Below, one piece after another: positions 25,868 to 33,608 of a stretch of 64,000 nucleotides of DNA (position 1 is its first letter; every line of letters starts with the position of its first letter). The stretch is taken from the NCBI GenBank assembly GCA_002344135.1, contig DDTO01000004.1:549660-613659 (forward strand). The letters run 5' to 3'. The notes under the pieces were generated by a model that was given only the letters and a program-made list of their open reading frames with translations, ran no database searches and was not told where the DNA came from. A program made the translations under genes and the position numbers. Source of the stretch: Chthonomonas sp. UBA2362. Lineage in GTDB: Bacteria > Armatimonadota > Fimbriimonadia > Fimbriimonadales > Fimbriimonadaceae.

Positions 25868-27325
25868 ATGAAGACCCCCCAAGTGCTCACCGTCCTACTC
25901 GCCCTGCTCTGCATGGCTTTCAGCTTCGCGCAGGACCCCCCGCAGAACGACAACGCGATACGGCAGGCGGTCCAAAGCGCGGTGGGAATCTACCGGGCGG
26001 GCAAGCTGGATGAGGCCATCTCCGCCTTCGAAAGTCTGCAGGAGAAGGCCCCTGAGAACCCCGATGTCCTTGCTTGGCTCGGGTTCTTGTATCTGCGGCG
26101 CGAGGTCCCCGCCAAAGCCGTTCCTGTTCTCGAGAAGGCCGCCGCCATCCGACCGAAGGACCTCGAGGTTCTCAACAACCTAGGGAACGCCTACGTCGCG
26201 ACGGGCGAAAACGGCAAGGCGCTGGAGATGTACCGGAAGGTGGCCGAGCTGAGCCCAAAGATGTTCGAGCCCTGGTACAACATCGGCAACATTCTTCTGG
26301 CCGAGAAGGATTATCCCAAGGCCTTCGACGCCTTCAAGAAGGCCGCCGGCCTCAAGTCCGACGACGCCTTCGTTCAAAACAACCTCGGCGCGACCTACGA
26401 GGCCCTCAAGCAGACCGAGCAGGCCGCGGCGGCTTACCTGCGGGCGGCGACGCTGAGGCCGGACAACCGTATCTTCGCTCGGAACGCGGCCTTCGCCTAT
26501 CTGCGCCTGCGCCAGGACACCAAGGCACTTCCCTTCCTCGAAAAGGCTGCCGCCGACCCCAAGGATGCATCTGTCGTGCTGGCCCTGGCGGAGTGCTACT
26601 CCCGTCTCAACCGGCGCGCCGACGCCCTTCGACTGCTTGAGTCAATGCAAACCGATCTCGGGGCTAACGCGACTTTTTGGTTCAACCTCGGGGTCTTGCG
26701 CAACGAAGCCGGGGAGGCGGAAGGAGCCGAGATCGCCTATCGCAACGCACTACAGATCGACGAGAACGATCCGGACACCTTGAACAACCTGGGGCTGCTG
26801 CTCTTTAAGCAGCGGAAGTACGACGAGGCCGCCGACCTCTTCGGGAGGCTCGCCGGAATCGCCACGGCGAATACTTCGGCTAAGCTGAACCAAGCCTCCG
26901 CGCTCGCGATGGCCGGCAAGTTGACGCGCGCCACAGAGATTTGGAAGGAGGTCGTCAAGGCCGAACCCTCGAAGCTGGATGCACGCCTCGATCTCGCCGC
27001 CGCACTTTGGAAGCTCGGCGACAAGGAAGGCGCCAAGTACCATTACACGCAGGTCCTCATGCAGGACAAGGCCAACGCGCGTGCGATGAACGGCCTGGGG
27101 CTTTGGAATCTGGACGAGGCCAAGAACACCGAGGCAGAGACCTACTTCAGGCAGGCGATCGCTGCGAAAAAGGACTATCTCCCGGCCTACGTCAACCTCG
27201 CGGTGACCCTCGAGAAGCTTAATCGCCGCGCGGACGCGATCAAGGTGCTGGAGCAAGCACTAAAGATCGATCCGAAGAACGAGGACGCCAAGAAGAACCT
27301 CGCCCGGATGAAAGGGGCCGGCTAG
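25868..27325 (+). CDS. Exported TPR-repeat protein
   Basis: This 485-aa protein has a signal peptide (TVLLALLCMAFSFA) and about eleven TPR units covering almost all of the mature protein (e.g. NPDVLAWLGFLYL, DLEVLNNLGNAYVATG, FEPWYNIGNILLAEKDYPKA). It lacks a catalytic domain, so it is probably a periplasmic or outer-membrane scaffold for protein complexes. It is divergent from the HAD gene, and the genes share an 86-bp gap. Confidence 0.88.
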   Translation: MKTPQVLTVLLALLCMAFSFAQDPPQNDNAIRQAVQSAVGIYRAGKLDEAISAFESLQEKAPENPDVLAWLGFLYLRREVPAKAVPVLEKAAAIRPKDLEVLNNLGNAYVATGENGKALEMYRKVAELSPKMFEPWYNIGNILLAEKDYPKAFDAFKKAAGLKSDDAFVQNNLGATYEALKQTEQAAAAYLRAATLRPDNRIFARNAAFAYLRLRQDTKALPFLEKAAADPKDASVVLALAECYSRLNRRADALRLLESMQTDLGANATFWFNLGVLRNEAGEAEGAEIAYRNALQIDENDPDTLNNLGLLLFKQRKYDEAADLFGRLAGIATANTSAKLNQASALAMAGKLTRATEIWKEVVKAEPSKLDARLDLAAALWKLGDKEGAKYHYTQVLMQDKANARAMNGLGLWNLDEAKNTEAETYFRQAIAAKKDYLPAYVNLAVTLEKLNRRADAIKVLEQALKIDPKNEDAKKNLARMKGAG

Positions 27326-27382
27326 CACGCGGATCCGAATCCTGTCGCACCCGCGATGCGTTGGGGCGCGCATAATCCCGCG

Positions 27383-28003
27383 ATGAATCTCCTCGTCGTC
27401 GAGCATCCATTGGCGGCCCATATCGTCGGCGCCTTGCGCGACCGCAAAACGCCGCCCGAGCAGTACCGCCATCTCACGCGGACGCTCACGACGATCCTCC
27501 TCCTGGACGCCACGCGCGACGTGCCGACAGAAACGTGCAAGGTGCATACGCCGCTGGAGGAGGCCGACGCCCGCCGAGTTTCTCAGTCGCTGGCGGTAGT
27601 TCCCGTGCTTCGTGCCGGCCTGGCGATGTTGGAGGCAGCGGTATCGCTGTTCCCGGACGTGGCGGTAGGTTACATCGGCCTTGAGCGCCACCACGAGACC
27701 GCGATCGCGCATAGTTACTACTGCAAACTGCCGCGGCTCCAGGGCCGCTTCACGCTCTGCTTCGACCCGATGCTCGCGACAGGCGGATCTGCTTCGCAGG
27801 CGCTCAGCCTTCTCAAGGCTCACGGTGCGGAACGGCCGGTCATGGTCAGCATTCTTGCCGCTCCTGAGGGGGTGGCAAAAGTCCAGGCGGACCATCCGGA
27901 CGTTCCGATCTTCACTGCGGCGCTCGACCGCGAACTGGATCCCCGCAAGTACATCCTGCCCGGCCTCGGGGATTTCGGTGACCGGCTCTACGGGACGCTC
28001 TAG
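27383..28003 (+). CDS. upp: Uracil phosphoribosyltransferase
   Basis: This 206-aa enzyme makes UMP from uracil and PRPP in pyrimidine salvage. It has the PRPP loop CFDPMLATGGSASQAL, the N-terminal VPVLRAGLAML, and the uracil-binding C-terminus LPGLGDFGDRLYGT. The length fits Upp. The ATG at 27383 is chosen over an in-frame ATG 27 nt upstream because it gives the family's standard N-terminus. Confidence 0.95.
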   Translation: MNLLVVEHPLAAHIVGALRDRKTPPEQYRHLTRTLTTILLLDATRDVPTETCKVHTPLEEADARRVSQSLAVVPVLRAGLAMLEAAVSLFPDVAVGYIGLERHHETAIAHSYYCKLPRLQGRFTLCFDPMLATGGSASQALSLLKAHGAERPVMVSILAAPEGVAKVQADHPDVPIFTAALDRELDPRKYILPGLGDFGDRLYGTL

Positions 28004-28009
28004 CGTCCC
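27992..28009 (+). terminator. Hairpin over the upp stop codon
   Basis: GGGACGC-TCTA-GCGTCCC is a perfect 7-bp stem with a tetraloop that includes the TAG stop. There is no U-tract, so termination is uncertain. Confidence 0.3.
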
Positions 28010-28187
28010 CGGTTCGATGACCGTGGGGGTCGTGCTCGCATGATCCGCCCCTCGCCTTGGAACGAACCATCACCTCACTGGAGCGGTCGGTGGTTGTCGA
28101 AATCGGTGTGACTCCCGTAGATATGTCACGTTCCTGTTACGTTGCAGAGGCTAAACTCTCTATTGCGACACTCTCGCAGGAGAAACG

Positions 28188-29366
28188 ATGAGACATCTCC
28201 CCTATGCATGTCTGCCTATTCTTGTTGCAGGCACTACGCTGACTTTGGCCTCGATGGGCCGAGGACAAACCCGGTGGCAATGGGTTCCGACGGTGATCAC
28301 GAATAGCACGGGATCAGTACGCGGTCATGTCCACGCCGTATCTCAAGCGGAAGACGCGAGTGGCAATCTGATCATCGTGGGCTGCAGTTTCTCTTCGACA
28401 ACTTGTCGAGCCGTTCAGTTCTCGCAGACGCCACCCAATGCACCGTACGTATTCATGCATTCAACGGAGTACAACTTCAGCCAAGCCTACGGGACCCGGG
28501 GCTACACGACTGTCGGTCTTGCGATCCTGACGGCGACGGGTAAGCGCCATGCCGTGCTCTGGGACCGGAGTGTCGTGAACACGACCTGGGAAGGGCTCCA
28601 TGATATCCATCCTAACACCTACGACGAGAGCTGGGCCTCCGGGTGCGACAGCTATTGGCTCGGGGGATTGACGCCAACGATTTGCGGCACGGTAGAAACC
28701 TCCGCGAATCGACGGATGGGCATCGTTTGGAGCGGAACCACTTGGGCGCCATCACTGCTGCCGATGCTAAACATCAACGATCACTCCGAATGTAGCGCCA
28801 TCGATACCCGATTCATCGTTGGTTGGGAGCGACCGACCGCAGCGGGGCTCAGGCAAGCCGTGGCATGGCTACGGCCAGCGTGGAACGTCGAAAACTGGCA
28901 TCCGGCCGGTTTCAGCGAATCTTGGCTGACGGACACCTACTACAGTTTCGCTTGCGGCAGCGTCGCGATCAACGGCGCCAGTCGAGCGGGGCTGTGGTAC
29001 CGACGAGATGGCGCGGGCATCGCGGAGTTCACCGATCTTCAAGGCGCGAATGTGTTTCAGGTCGGACCATTCAAGTTCACCAGTTCAATCGCGGAGGGTG
29101 TCTGTGGCAGTGCCGTCGTCGGGACCGGACAAACCGGCCCGCAGACGAAGGCGCTCTACTGGTCCCTCAATCCTCTTACCCAGACTCCTGCTCCGGGCAC
29201 AACCTTTGCTCAAGTACTGCCCGCGCCTAGTAACACCGCGGGGACGCCATACACGAACTACGCGGCCTACGACATCAGCGCCGGCGGCACGATCATCGTT
29301 GGCTCAGCATGGATGTCGAGCCAATCCGACGAGGTTCCGGTTTACTGGGAGTTGAAGAAGTTCTAG
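28188..29366 (+). CDS. Exported repeat protein, function unknown
   Basis: This 392-aa protein has a signal peptide (CLPILVAGTTLTLASMGRG). Its repeated beta-rich phrases (KRHAVLWDRS, NRRMGIVWSGTTWA, GLRQAVAWLRPAW, SRAGLWYRRDG, TKALYWSLNP) fit an extracellular HAF/propeller-like repeat in which each blade contains a Trp after a hydrophobic strand. No enzyme motif is seen. AGGAGAAAC precedes the ATG. I cannot name a family with confidence. Confidence 0.7.
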   Translation: MRHLPYACLPILVAGTTLTLASMGRGQTRWQWVPTVITNSTGSVRGHVHAVSQAEDASGNLIIVGCSFSSTTCRAVQFSQTPPNAPYVFMHSTEYNFSQAYGTRGYTTVGLAILTATGKRHAVLWDRSVVNTTWEGLHDIHPNTYDESWASGCDSYWLGGLTPTICGTVETSANRRMGIVWSGTTWAPSLLPMLNINDHSECSAIDTRFIVGWERPTAAGLRQAVAWLRPAWNVENWHPAGFSESWLTDTYYSFACGSVAINGASRAGLWYRRDGAGIAEFTDLQGANVFQVGPFKFTSSIAEGVCGSAVVGTGQTGPQTKALYWSLNPLTQTPAPGTTFAQVLPAPSNTAGTPYTNYAAYDISAGGTIIVGSAWMSSQSDEVPVYWELKKF

Positions 29367-29416
29367 CGATGAAGAGGTTTGGAGCCAGGAGCTCTTCTGC
29401 TCCTTGCTCCAAGGAA

Positions 29417-29758
29417 TTACCTCGCCGAAGCAGCCACGTCGCGCGGCGGCATCATGACCGCCGAGAGCGTCGGTGTGGTCTCGAACCCGATCCTCTGGGG
29501 TCGAGCTCGCAGCGCGTGGAGAGCGGCCAGGCGCACGTCTTCCATGAGCCGCTCGGTTTGGCGCTCCAGCCGCGCCAGCCGGGCTGCGGCGTCATGGTCG
29601 AGGTCGCCTTCGAGAATCATGCCTCCGCGCCGGATCGACGCAAGCTGCCTGCGCAATGTTTGGACAAGGGAGAGAAGCTCGCGCGCCTTGGTCATCGGGG
29701 ACGCGCCACTCGCTTCGATGGCCTGAACCATCGTCCGCACTTCGTATTCGGATAGCAT
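29417..29758 (-). CDS. Small helical protein, function unknown
   Basis: This 113-aa soluble protein is predicted helical in its first 90 residues with coiled-coil character (ARELLSLVQTLRRQLASIRRG, ARLARLERQTERLMEDVRL). There is no signal peptide. The start at 29758 is fixed by a very strong SD, GGAGGAGGT, 4 nt before the ATG. That 9-nt SD is exactly complementary to the ACCUCCUCC segment of the small RNA encoded just upstream on the same strand, so the gene is a candidate target. Confidence 0.7.
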   Translation of the reverse strand: MLSEYEVRTMVQAIEASGASPMTKARELLSLVQTLRRQLASIRRGGMILEGDLDHDAAARLARLERQTERLMEDVRLAALHALRARPQRIGFETTPTLSAVMMPPRDVAASAR

Positions 29759-29988
29759 TCGTACCTCCTCCGGGTCTCTGCCCGGTTCTTGCATCGGCCT
29801 ACGAGGTTAGCTGTCGGATTCGGGCCAAGAACTACCCGGCGCTCAGTGCGCTACACCCCAGATTTGGTTCCCCCGCTGCCGCTCTCGCGGCATTCGGCCT
29901 TGGTCGTTTGGATATTACCGTCCTTATAGACGCCGCCACACCCGTGTTTCGACCCGCCGAATTCGATTCTCGGTTGGGACGGTCAAGA

Positions 29989-30036
29989 AAAACACAAAAA
30001 AAGACCGAGTCGGGAGGAGAGGAGTCCGACTCGGTC
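29989..30036 (-). terminator. Intrinsic terminator of small RNA copy 1
   Basis: An 11-bp perfect stem (30003-30013 with 30026-30036) and a 12-nt loop reading ACTCCTCTCCTC on the minus strand are followed by TTTTTTTGTGTTTTT. Confidence 0.9.
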
Positions 30037-30150
30037 GAGGCTTGGCTTTCTTTTCTGCTCCGGTCGCCCCCGCTCGTGGGAGGCTGACCGGCTTGATCGT
30101 CTGTTTGTTTTGGAGGAGGTTTTACTTTCTTGCTTAGAGCGCTTGGCTCT
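29995..30150 (-). ncRNA. Candidate small RNA, copy 1
   Basis: This is a predicted transcript of about 155 nt on the minus strand. The sigma70-like promoter puts A+1 at 30150, the first base of a 5' hairpin (AGAGC/GCTCT, 30136-30150). Next come an A-rich single-stranded stretch with ACCTCCTCC (30112-30120), a middle hairpin (30060-30091) and a terminator hairpin with a CU-rich loop. A paralogue with the same layout lies at 31367-31519. Between the copies two terminator-stem pairs change as pairs (G-C to C-G, A-U to G-C), as do pairs of the middle hairpin. One middle pair is G-U on the minus RNA but would be C-A on the plus, which fixes the strand. I know of no described family that matches. 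Confidence 0.75.
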
Positions 30151-30156
30151 GTGGTC

Positions 30157-30185
30157 ATTATCCGCGACTTCTGGGTCAGCGCCAA
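30157..30185 (-). promoter_or_regulatory. Promoter of small RNA copy 1
   Basis: TTGGCG (30180-30185), a 17-bp spacer and GATAAT (30157-30162) lie on the minus strand. The second copy has TTGGCA-17-GATAAT at the same distance from its 5' hairpin, with TCGCG preceding the -10 in both. Confidence 0.75.
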
Positions 30186-30333
30186 GGGCTGGGGGCGATA
30201 TTGGTCCCTTGGTCCTAGGGATGCACTCGGGCACGCGGATAGGGATGCGCACTGTTCCACTTTCCGTGAATCGTTCCCTCTTCCGGTGAGATCGAGTGAC
30301 GGTGGGAGACCGGTTGTAACTTGACCCTGTCGG

Positions 30334-30352
30334 TCGCCCTGAAGGGGGGCGA
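30334..30352 (+). promoter_or_regulatory. Leader hairpin of the trypsin-like protease gene
   Basis: TCGCCC-N7-GGGCGA lies 15 nt before ATG 30368, just upstream of the purine-rich ribosome site GGGAGAAG. It may modulate translation; the evidence is the inverted repeat only. The rest of 30186-30333 shows no gene. Confidence 0.35.
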
Positions 30353-30367
30353 AGACGGGAGAAGACA

Positions 30368-31357
30368 ATGTTCAACATCACGGCACTCAGAACACTCGCA
30401 TACTGCGGACTCACCGCCACGACCTGTGTATCACAAGCGATCGTCATGCGCCACGACAAGGCGGATCGCCTCTACCGGGAACTCGCGGCAAACGACAAGT
30501 ACGCCGCAGTCGGACTGATCGAATGGAAGGTGACGGACGGAGACACGGAATACGGCACCGCCAACTACATCGGTGTCGGTACCGGAGGCAAGAAATGGCT
30601 GGTAACGGCGGGCCACAACCTCAACGAGGAAATGGACTGGTGTCGCTTCACGATCGGAGGGCACACCTACGACATCGAACTCCAAAGCCGACGCTGGGTC
30701 GACCCGCCAGAAGAGGGACTGGACGACATCGGCGTCGCCCGAATCCTCGATCCGCGATCTCGCCTTACCCTACGACCCGCCCGATTCTGGAACGACACGA
30801 TCCCCATCCCTGCAAATGTGGATTCACGCACCATCGGAACCGCCGTCGGCTTCGGCCGCCCCGGCACCGGTACCAAAGGAATGGGCAACGCAGACAAGGT
30901 CAAGCGCGCGATGACCAACCGAATCGACGGCCTCAACGTGCGACGCGGAGACGACGAGACGGTCCACGGATATCTGACCGACTTCGATCGCAACGATCGC
31001 GCACACAATATGCTGGACGCGAAAGACGTCGACGACACAGGCTTTCCGAACTCCCAGCGATCCTCTCGAACCTGGCTGGATCTCGAAGGCCAAATCGCCC
31101 CGGGCGACAGCGGCGGAGGATTGTTCGCCGAAGTCAACGGCATCACGGCGATGGTGGGGATCACTTCGGGCACGGTCGGGCTCGGGGTCGCCCACGACAG
31201 GTACGGCGCGATCTCCAAGTTCACACCCTTCAACCGCGCCCTCTCGCGCAGGGTAACCGGGTGGACCGGGATCAAGGCTGTTCCCGAACCGTCGAGTCTG
31301 GTGGCCCTCGGGGTTGCGGTTGCCGGTCTGATAGCTCGAAAGCGCCGGCGGCGTTAG
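30368..31357 (+). CDS. Trypsin-like serine protease with PEP-CTERM tail
   Basis: This 329-aa exported protein has an N-terminal signal-like segment (ALRTLAYCGLTATTCVSQA) and a chymotrypsin-fold domain with a complete triad: H83 (VTAGHN), D120 (LDDIGVARI) and S248 (APGDSGGGL). The C-terminus is a PEP-CTERM sorting signal: VPEPSS, a hydrophobic segment (LVALGVAVAGLIA) and RKRRRR. Exosortase removes such tails during export to the cell surface or matrix; no exosortase gene is in this window. The gene is bracketed by the two small-RNA genes, both on the opposite strand, and the second converges on it with 10 bp to spare. Confidence 0.9.
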   Translation: MFNITALRTLAYCGLTATTCVSQAIVMRHDKADRLYRELAANDKYAAVGLIEWKVTDGDTEYGTANYIGVGTGGKKWLVTAGHNLNEEMDWCRFTIGGHTYDIELQSRRWVDPPEEGLDDIGVARILDPRSRLTLRPARFWNDTIPIPANVDSRTIGTAVGFGRPGTGTKGMGNADKVKRAMTNRIDGLNVRRGDDETVHGYLTDFDRNDRAHNMLDAKDVDDTGFPNSQRSSRTWLDLEGQIAPGDSGGGLFAEVNGITAMVGITSGTVGLGVAHDRYGAISKFTPFNRALSRRVTGWTGIKAVPEPSSLVALGVAVAGLIARKRRRR

Positions 31358-31365
31358 ACCACTAC

Positions 31366-31408
31366 ACAAAAAAACGCCGAGTCGGGAGGAGAGGAGACCG
31401 ACTCGGCG
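31366..31408 (-). terminator. Intrinsic terminator of small RNA copy 2
   Basis: An 11-bp perfect stem (31375-31385 with 31398-31408) and the loop TCTCCTCTCCTC are followed by seven T residues on the minus strand. It may also slow plus-strand transcription coming out of the protease gene. Confidence 0.9.
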
Positions 31409-31519
31409 AGGCTTGGCTTTCTTTCTGTCCGGCCGCTTCTTCTGATGGGAAGCCGGCCGGTTGATCGTCTGTTGTTGTTTTGGAGGAGGTTGTTTCTCTT
31501 GCTTGGAGCGCTTAGCTCT
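31367..31519 (-). ncRNA. Candidate small RNA, copy 2
   Basis: This is the paralogue of the RNA at 29995-30150, with the same order of parts. A+1 at 31519 opens the 5' hairpin (GAGC/GCTC). An A/C-rich linker carries ACCTCCTCC (31482-31490) and CAGACGATCAA. The middle hairpin is CCGGCC/GGCCGG with a bulged G and an inner GCTTC/GAAGC (31429-31460). The terminator hairpin ends it. Sequence outside the stems and loops has diverged (e.g. one extra CAA in the linker), while the promoter, the anti-SD segment and the terminator loop are kept. The predicted length is about 153 nt. It ends 10 bp from the stop of the convergent protease gene. Confidence 0.75.
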
Positions 31520-31525
31520 GGACTC

Positions 31526-31554
31526 ATTATCCGCGAACTTTCGGCTAATGCCAA
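31526..31554 (-). promoter_or_regulatory. Promoter of small RNA copy 2
   Basis: TTGGCA (31549-31554), a 17-bp spacer and GATAAT (31526-31531) lie on the minus strand. They are divergent from the RSH-like gene whose ATG is at 31621. Confidence 0.75.
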
Positions 31555-31620
31555 GAGTGCAGCCGGAGATTGGTTCGTTGGGCCTACTCCCCCCAGTCGG
31601 GCGGCCATACTGACAGATAG

Positions 31621-32589
31621 ATGACACACATAACGGACAGGCTGACTGATTCGATACGGTACGCCATGGAGATTCACCATGGGGCCCGCAAGGGGACTGA
31701 CATCCCCTATATGTCCCACCTGCTGGCGGTCCTGGCGATCGTGCTCGAGCACGGTGGCGACGAAGACGAGGCGGTCGCGGCGGTCCTCCACGACGCCGGC
31801 GAGGATGCGGGTGGGCAGGAGCGTATCGACGACATCCGGGCCAGATTCGGCGACCGCGTGGCCGACATCGTGCTGGGCTGCTCGGACACGCTCGCAGAGC
31901 CCAAACCGGCGTGGCGGGCTCGCAAGGAAGCGTATCTCGCCCACCTGCCCGAGGCGGACCGCTCGACGATCCTCGTCTCCGCTGCCGACAAGCTCCACAA
32001 TCTCCGGGCGATCGAGCAGGACTATCGACAACTCGGCGACGACCTCTGGGCCCGCTTCAAGGGAGGCAAGGACGGCACCCTCTGGTACTACCTGGAGCTG
32101 AGCCACATCTACCGCGAACGGATGCCCGGCCCGCTGGCGGAAGAGGTCATGCGGGTGGCCTTTCGTCTCTACGACCTTTCCTTCACTAACGGCTTGCCTC
32201 GACCCGACCGGTCGAACGCCAAGATCCCGAATCGAGTGAAGACGCCAGAAAACGACTCCATCGACTTCGGATGGGACGAGGGAATTCTCTCCGACGGCCG
32301 CCCTTGGAGAGCAGAGGCTTGGGCCAAGGATCAACTGACCTGCATCACCTTCTTCTTCCCGCTGCGTGGGCTTGAGACGCTCGATCGAGACGACTTCATC
32401 CAGCTACTCGAGAGAGAGAACCTGCTTACTTACGCCGATGAGCGACGCTTCGTGACCCCCATGCCGGCCGTCGATGTGAGCGGGCACCCCCTTTGGGGAG
32501 TCCACGTCGTGGTCGCCGACGAAAGCGATACGTACGTCGAGGACCATCTCTCGCTCAAGCCGTATCCGGGCCGACCCACCGATTCATAG
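31621..32589 (+). CDS. HD-domain (p)ppGpp hydrolase-like protein with C-terminal extension
   Basis: The 322-aa protein's first 180 residues match the hydrolase half of RelA/SpoT homologues. The metal and catalytic set is complete: H33, H57-D58 with E61-D62 (LHDAGED), and D123 with N127 (SAADKLHNLR). There is no synthetase, TGS or ACT domain. The C-terminal part (about 190-322; WDEGILSDGRPWRAEAWAKDQ, TCITFFFPLRGLETL) is a separate domain that I do not recognise. Small alarmone hydrolases degrade (p)ppGpp; that role is inferred from the residues. It is divergent from the second small RNA. Confidence 0.82.
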   Translation: MTHITDRLTDSIRYAMEIHHGARKGTDIPYMSHLLAVLAIVLEHGGDEDEAVAAVLHDAGEDAGGQERIDDIRARFGDRVADIVLGCSDTLAEPKPAWRARKEAYLAHLPEADRSTILVSAADKLHNLRAIEQDYRQLGDDLWARFKGGKDGTLWYYLELSHIYRERMPGPLAEEVMRVAFRLYDLSFTNGLPRPDRSNAKIPNRVKTPENDSIDFGWDEGILSDGRPWRAEAWAKDQLTCITFFFPLRGLETLDRDDFIQLLERENLLTYADERRFVTPMPAVDVSGHPLWGVHVVVADESDTYVEDHLSLKPYPGRPTDS

Positions 32590-32630
32590 GACCGCATCTC
32601 TCGATCCGATTGCACGTCTTGGTAACTGGA

Positions 32631-33608
32631 ATGACTCTGGCTATACTCCTCAGCGCTCTTCTCGTGCAAGGCAGCGACGATCCGGGGCTAATCCGTCGGC
32701 CCGCTGATCGATGGCAGGTGCGGTTCACCGGCTCGATGACCGCATTCACCGGAGCGATCCTCTATCCGATCCCGCCGGACGACCCCGGCCAAACGGTCAC
32801 CTCGTGCCGAATGATCGCTCGGGTCTCTGGGCGCACGGTCGAGGCACGGCAGATCAGGGACACGTCCCACTTGGCGCAGCCGGTGCTCCTGATCGAGGTA
32901 CCGCAGCCTTCCAGGGTCGAGGTCGAGGTGGAGGTCGTCGTTCAGGCCTATACGACGCGGCTCGGTGACCCCGGCAAGGCCCAAGGACTGAACCCGGAGC
33001 ATCGCCGGGTCTTTCTCGACTGCCGCTGGGCGAAGCGCGAGGATCGGGAATGGTTCGCGAACTACCTCGACACCGCCGGACTGCGACGCCGCACGGACGA
33101 GACCGACATCGCCTTCGCTCGTCGAGTGCTCGAAGCCATCGCGCGTGACTACACCTATCGCATCCCGAACGAGGAACCGGCATACGGAGCCGCCATCCGC
33201 AAGCATGGCGAATTCGGTCAGTGGGTCTATTCGATCCAGACGAAGAGCGGAGAGTGTTGGCGGCTCTCGGAACTCTACGCGAACATCCTCCGAACGGCCG
33301 AGATCCCGGTCAGGGTGGTGAGCGGCAACCTGCTCGGGCAGCCCGGTCACCACTTGCGAACGCTAGTCTGGCTCGAAGAGTACGGCTGGGTGCCGGTCGA
33401 ACCGACGGCGGCGGTCGTCTCGAAGCAAGCCGACCGCTTCTTCGGCACCTGGGGTGATCCCATGCTGAACGGCAATGCGAACATCTGGCTAAGCGTCCCC
33501 ACCGCAAGCGGGACATTCAACGCCGGAACCTTGGACGTGCCGTGGATCTTCTCCGGCCCGACGCAGTTCTCGAACATGGGCGCCTCCATGACCTCGCGTC
33601 GCCTCTAG
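32631..33608 (+). CDS. Exported transglutaminase-like protein
   Basis: This 325-aa protein has a signal peptide (MTLAILLSALLVQG), a beta-rich N-domain and a transglutaminase/cysteine-protease-like core. The core has Cys in SGECWRLSELYANILR, His in GHHLRTLVWLEEYGWVPVEPT, and an acidic third residue at the end of that strand. Family members cross-link or cleave peptides; the role in the periplasm is unknown. The ATG at 32631 is chosen for the signal peptide. It follows the RSH-like gene by 41 bp, and its stop shares CTAG with the convergent methyltransferase. Confidence 0.85.
   Translation: MTLAILLSALLVQGSDDPGLIRRPADRWQVRFTGSMTAFTGAILYPIPPDDPGQTVTSCRMIARVSGRTVEARQIRDTSHLAQPVLLIEVPQPSRVEVEVEVVVQAYTTRLGDPGKAQGLNPEHRRVFLDCRWAKREDREWFANYLDTAGLRRRTDETDIAFARRVLEAIARDYTYRIPNEEPAYGAAIRKHGEFGQWVYSIQTKSGECWRLSELYANILRTAEIPVRVVSGNLLGQPGHHLRTLVWLEEYGWVPVEPTAAVVSKQADRFFGTWGDPMLNGNANIWLSVPTASGTFNAGTLDVPWIFSGPTQFSNMGASMTSRRL

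Noticed and set aside
29832..30368. Minus-strand protein frames through the small-RNA loci
   Set aside because: The two copies conserve RNA stems and loops, while the linker lengths differ in ways that shift the reading frame (e.g. one extra base or an added CAA). The frames run through an intrinsic terminator.
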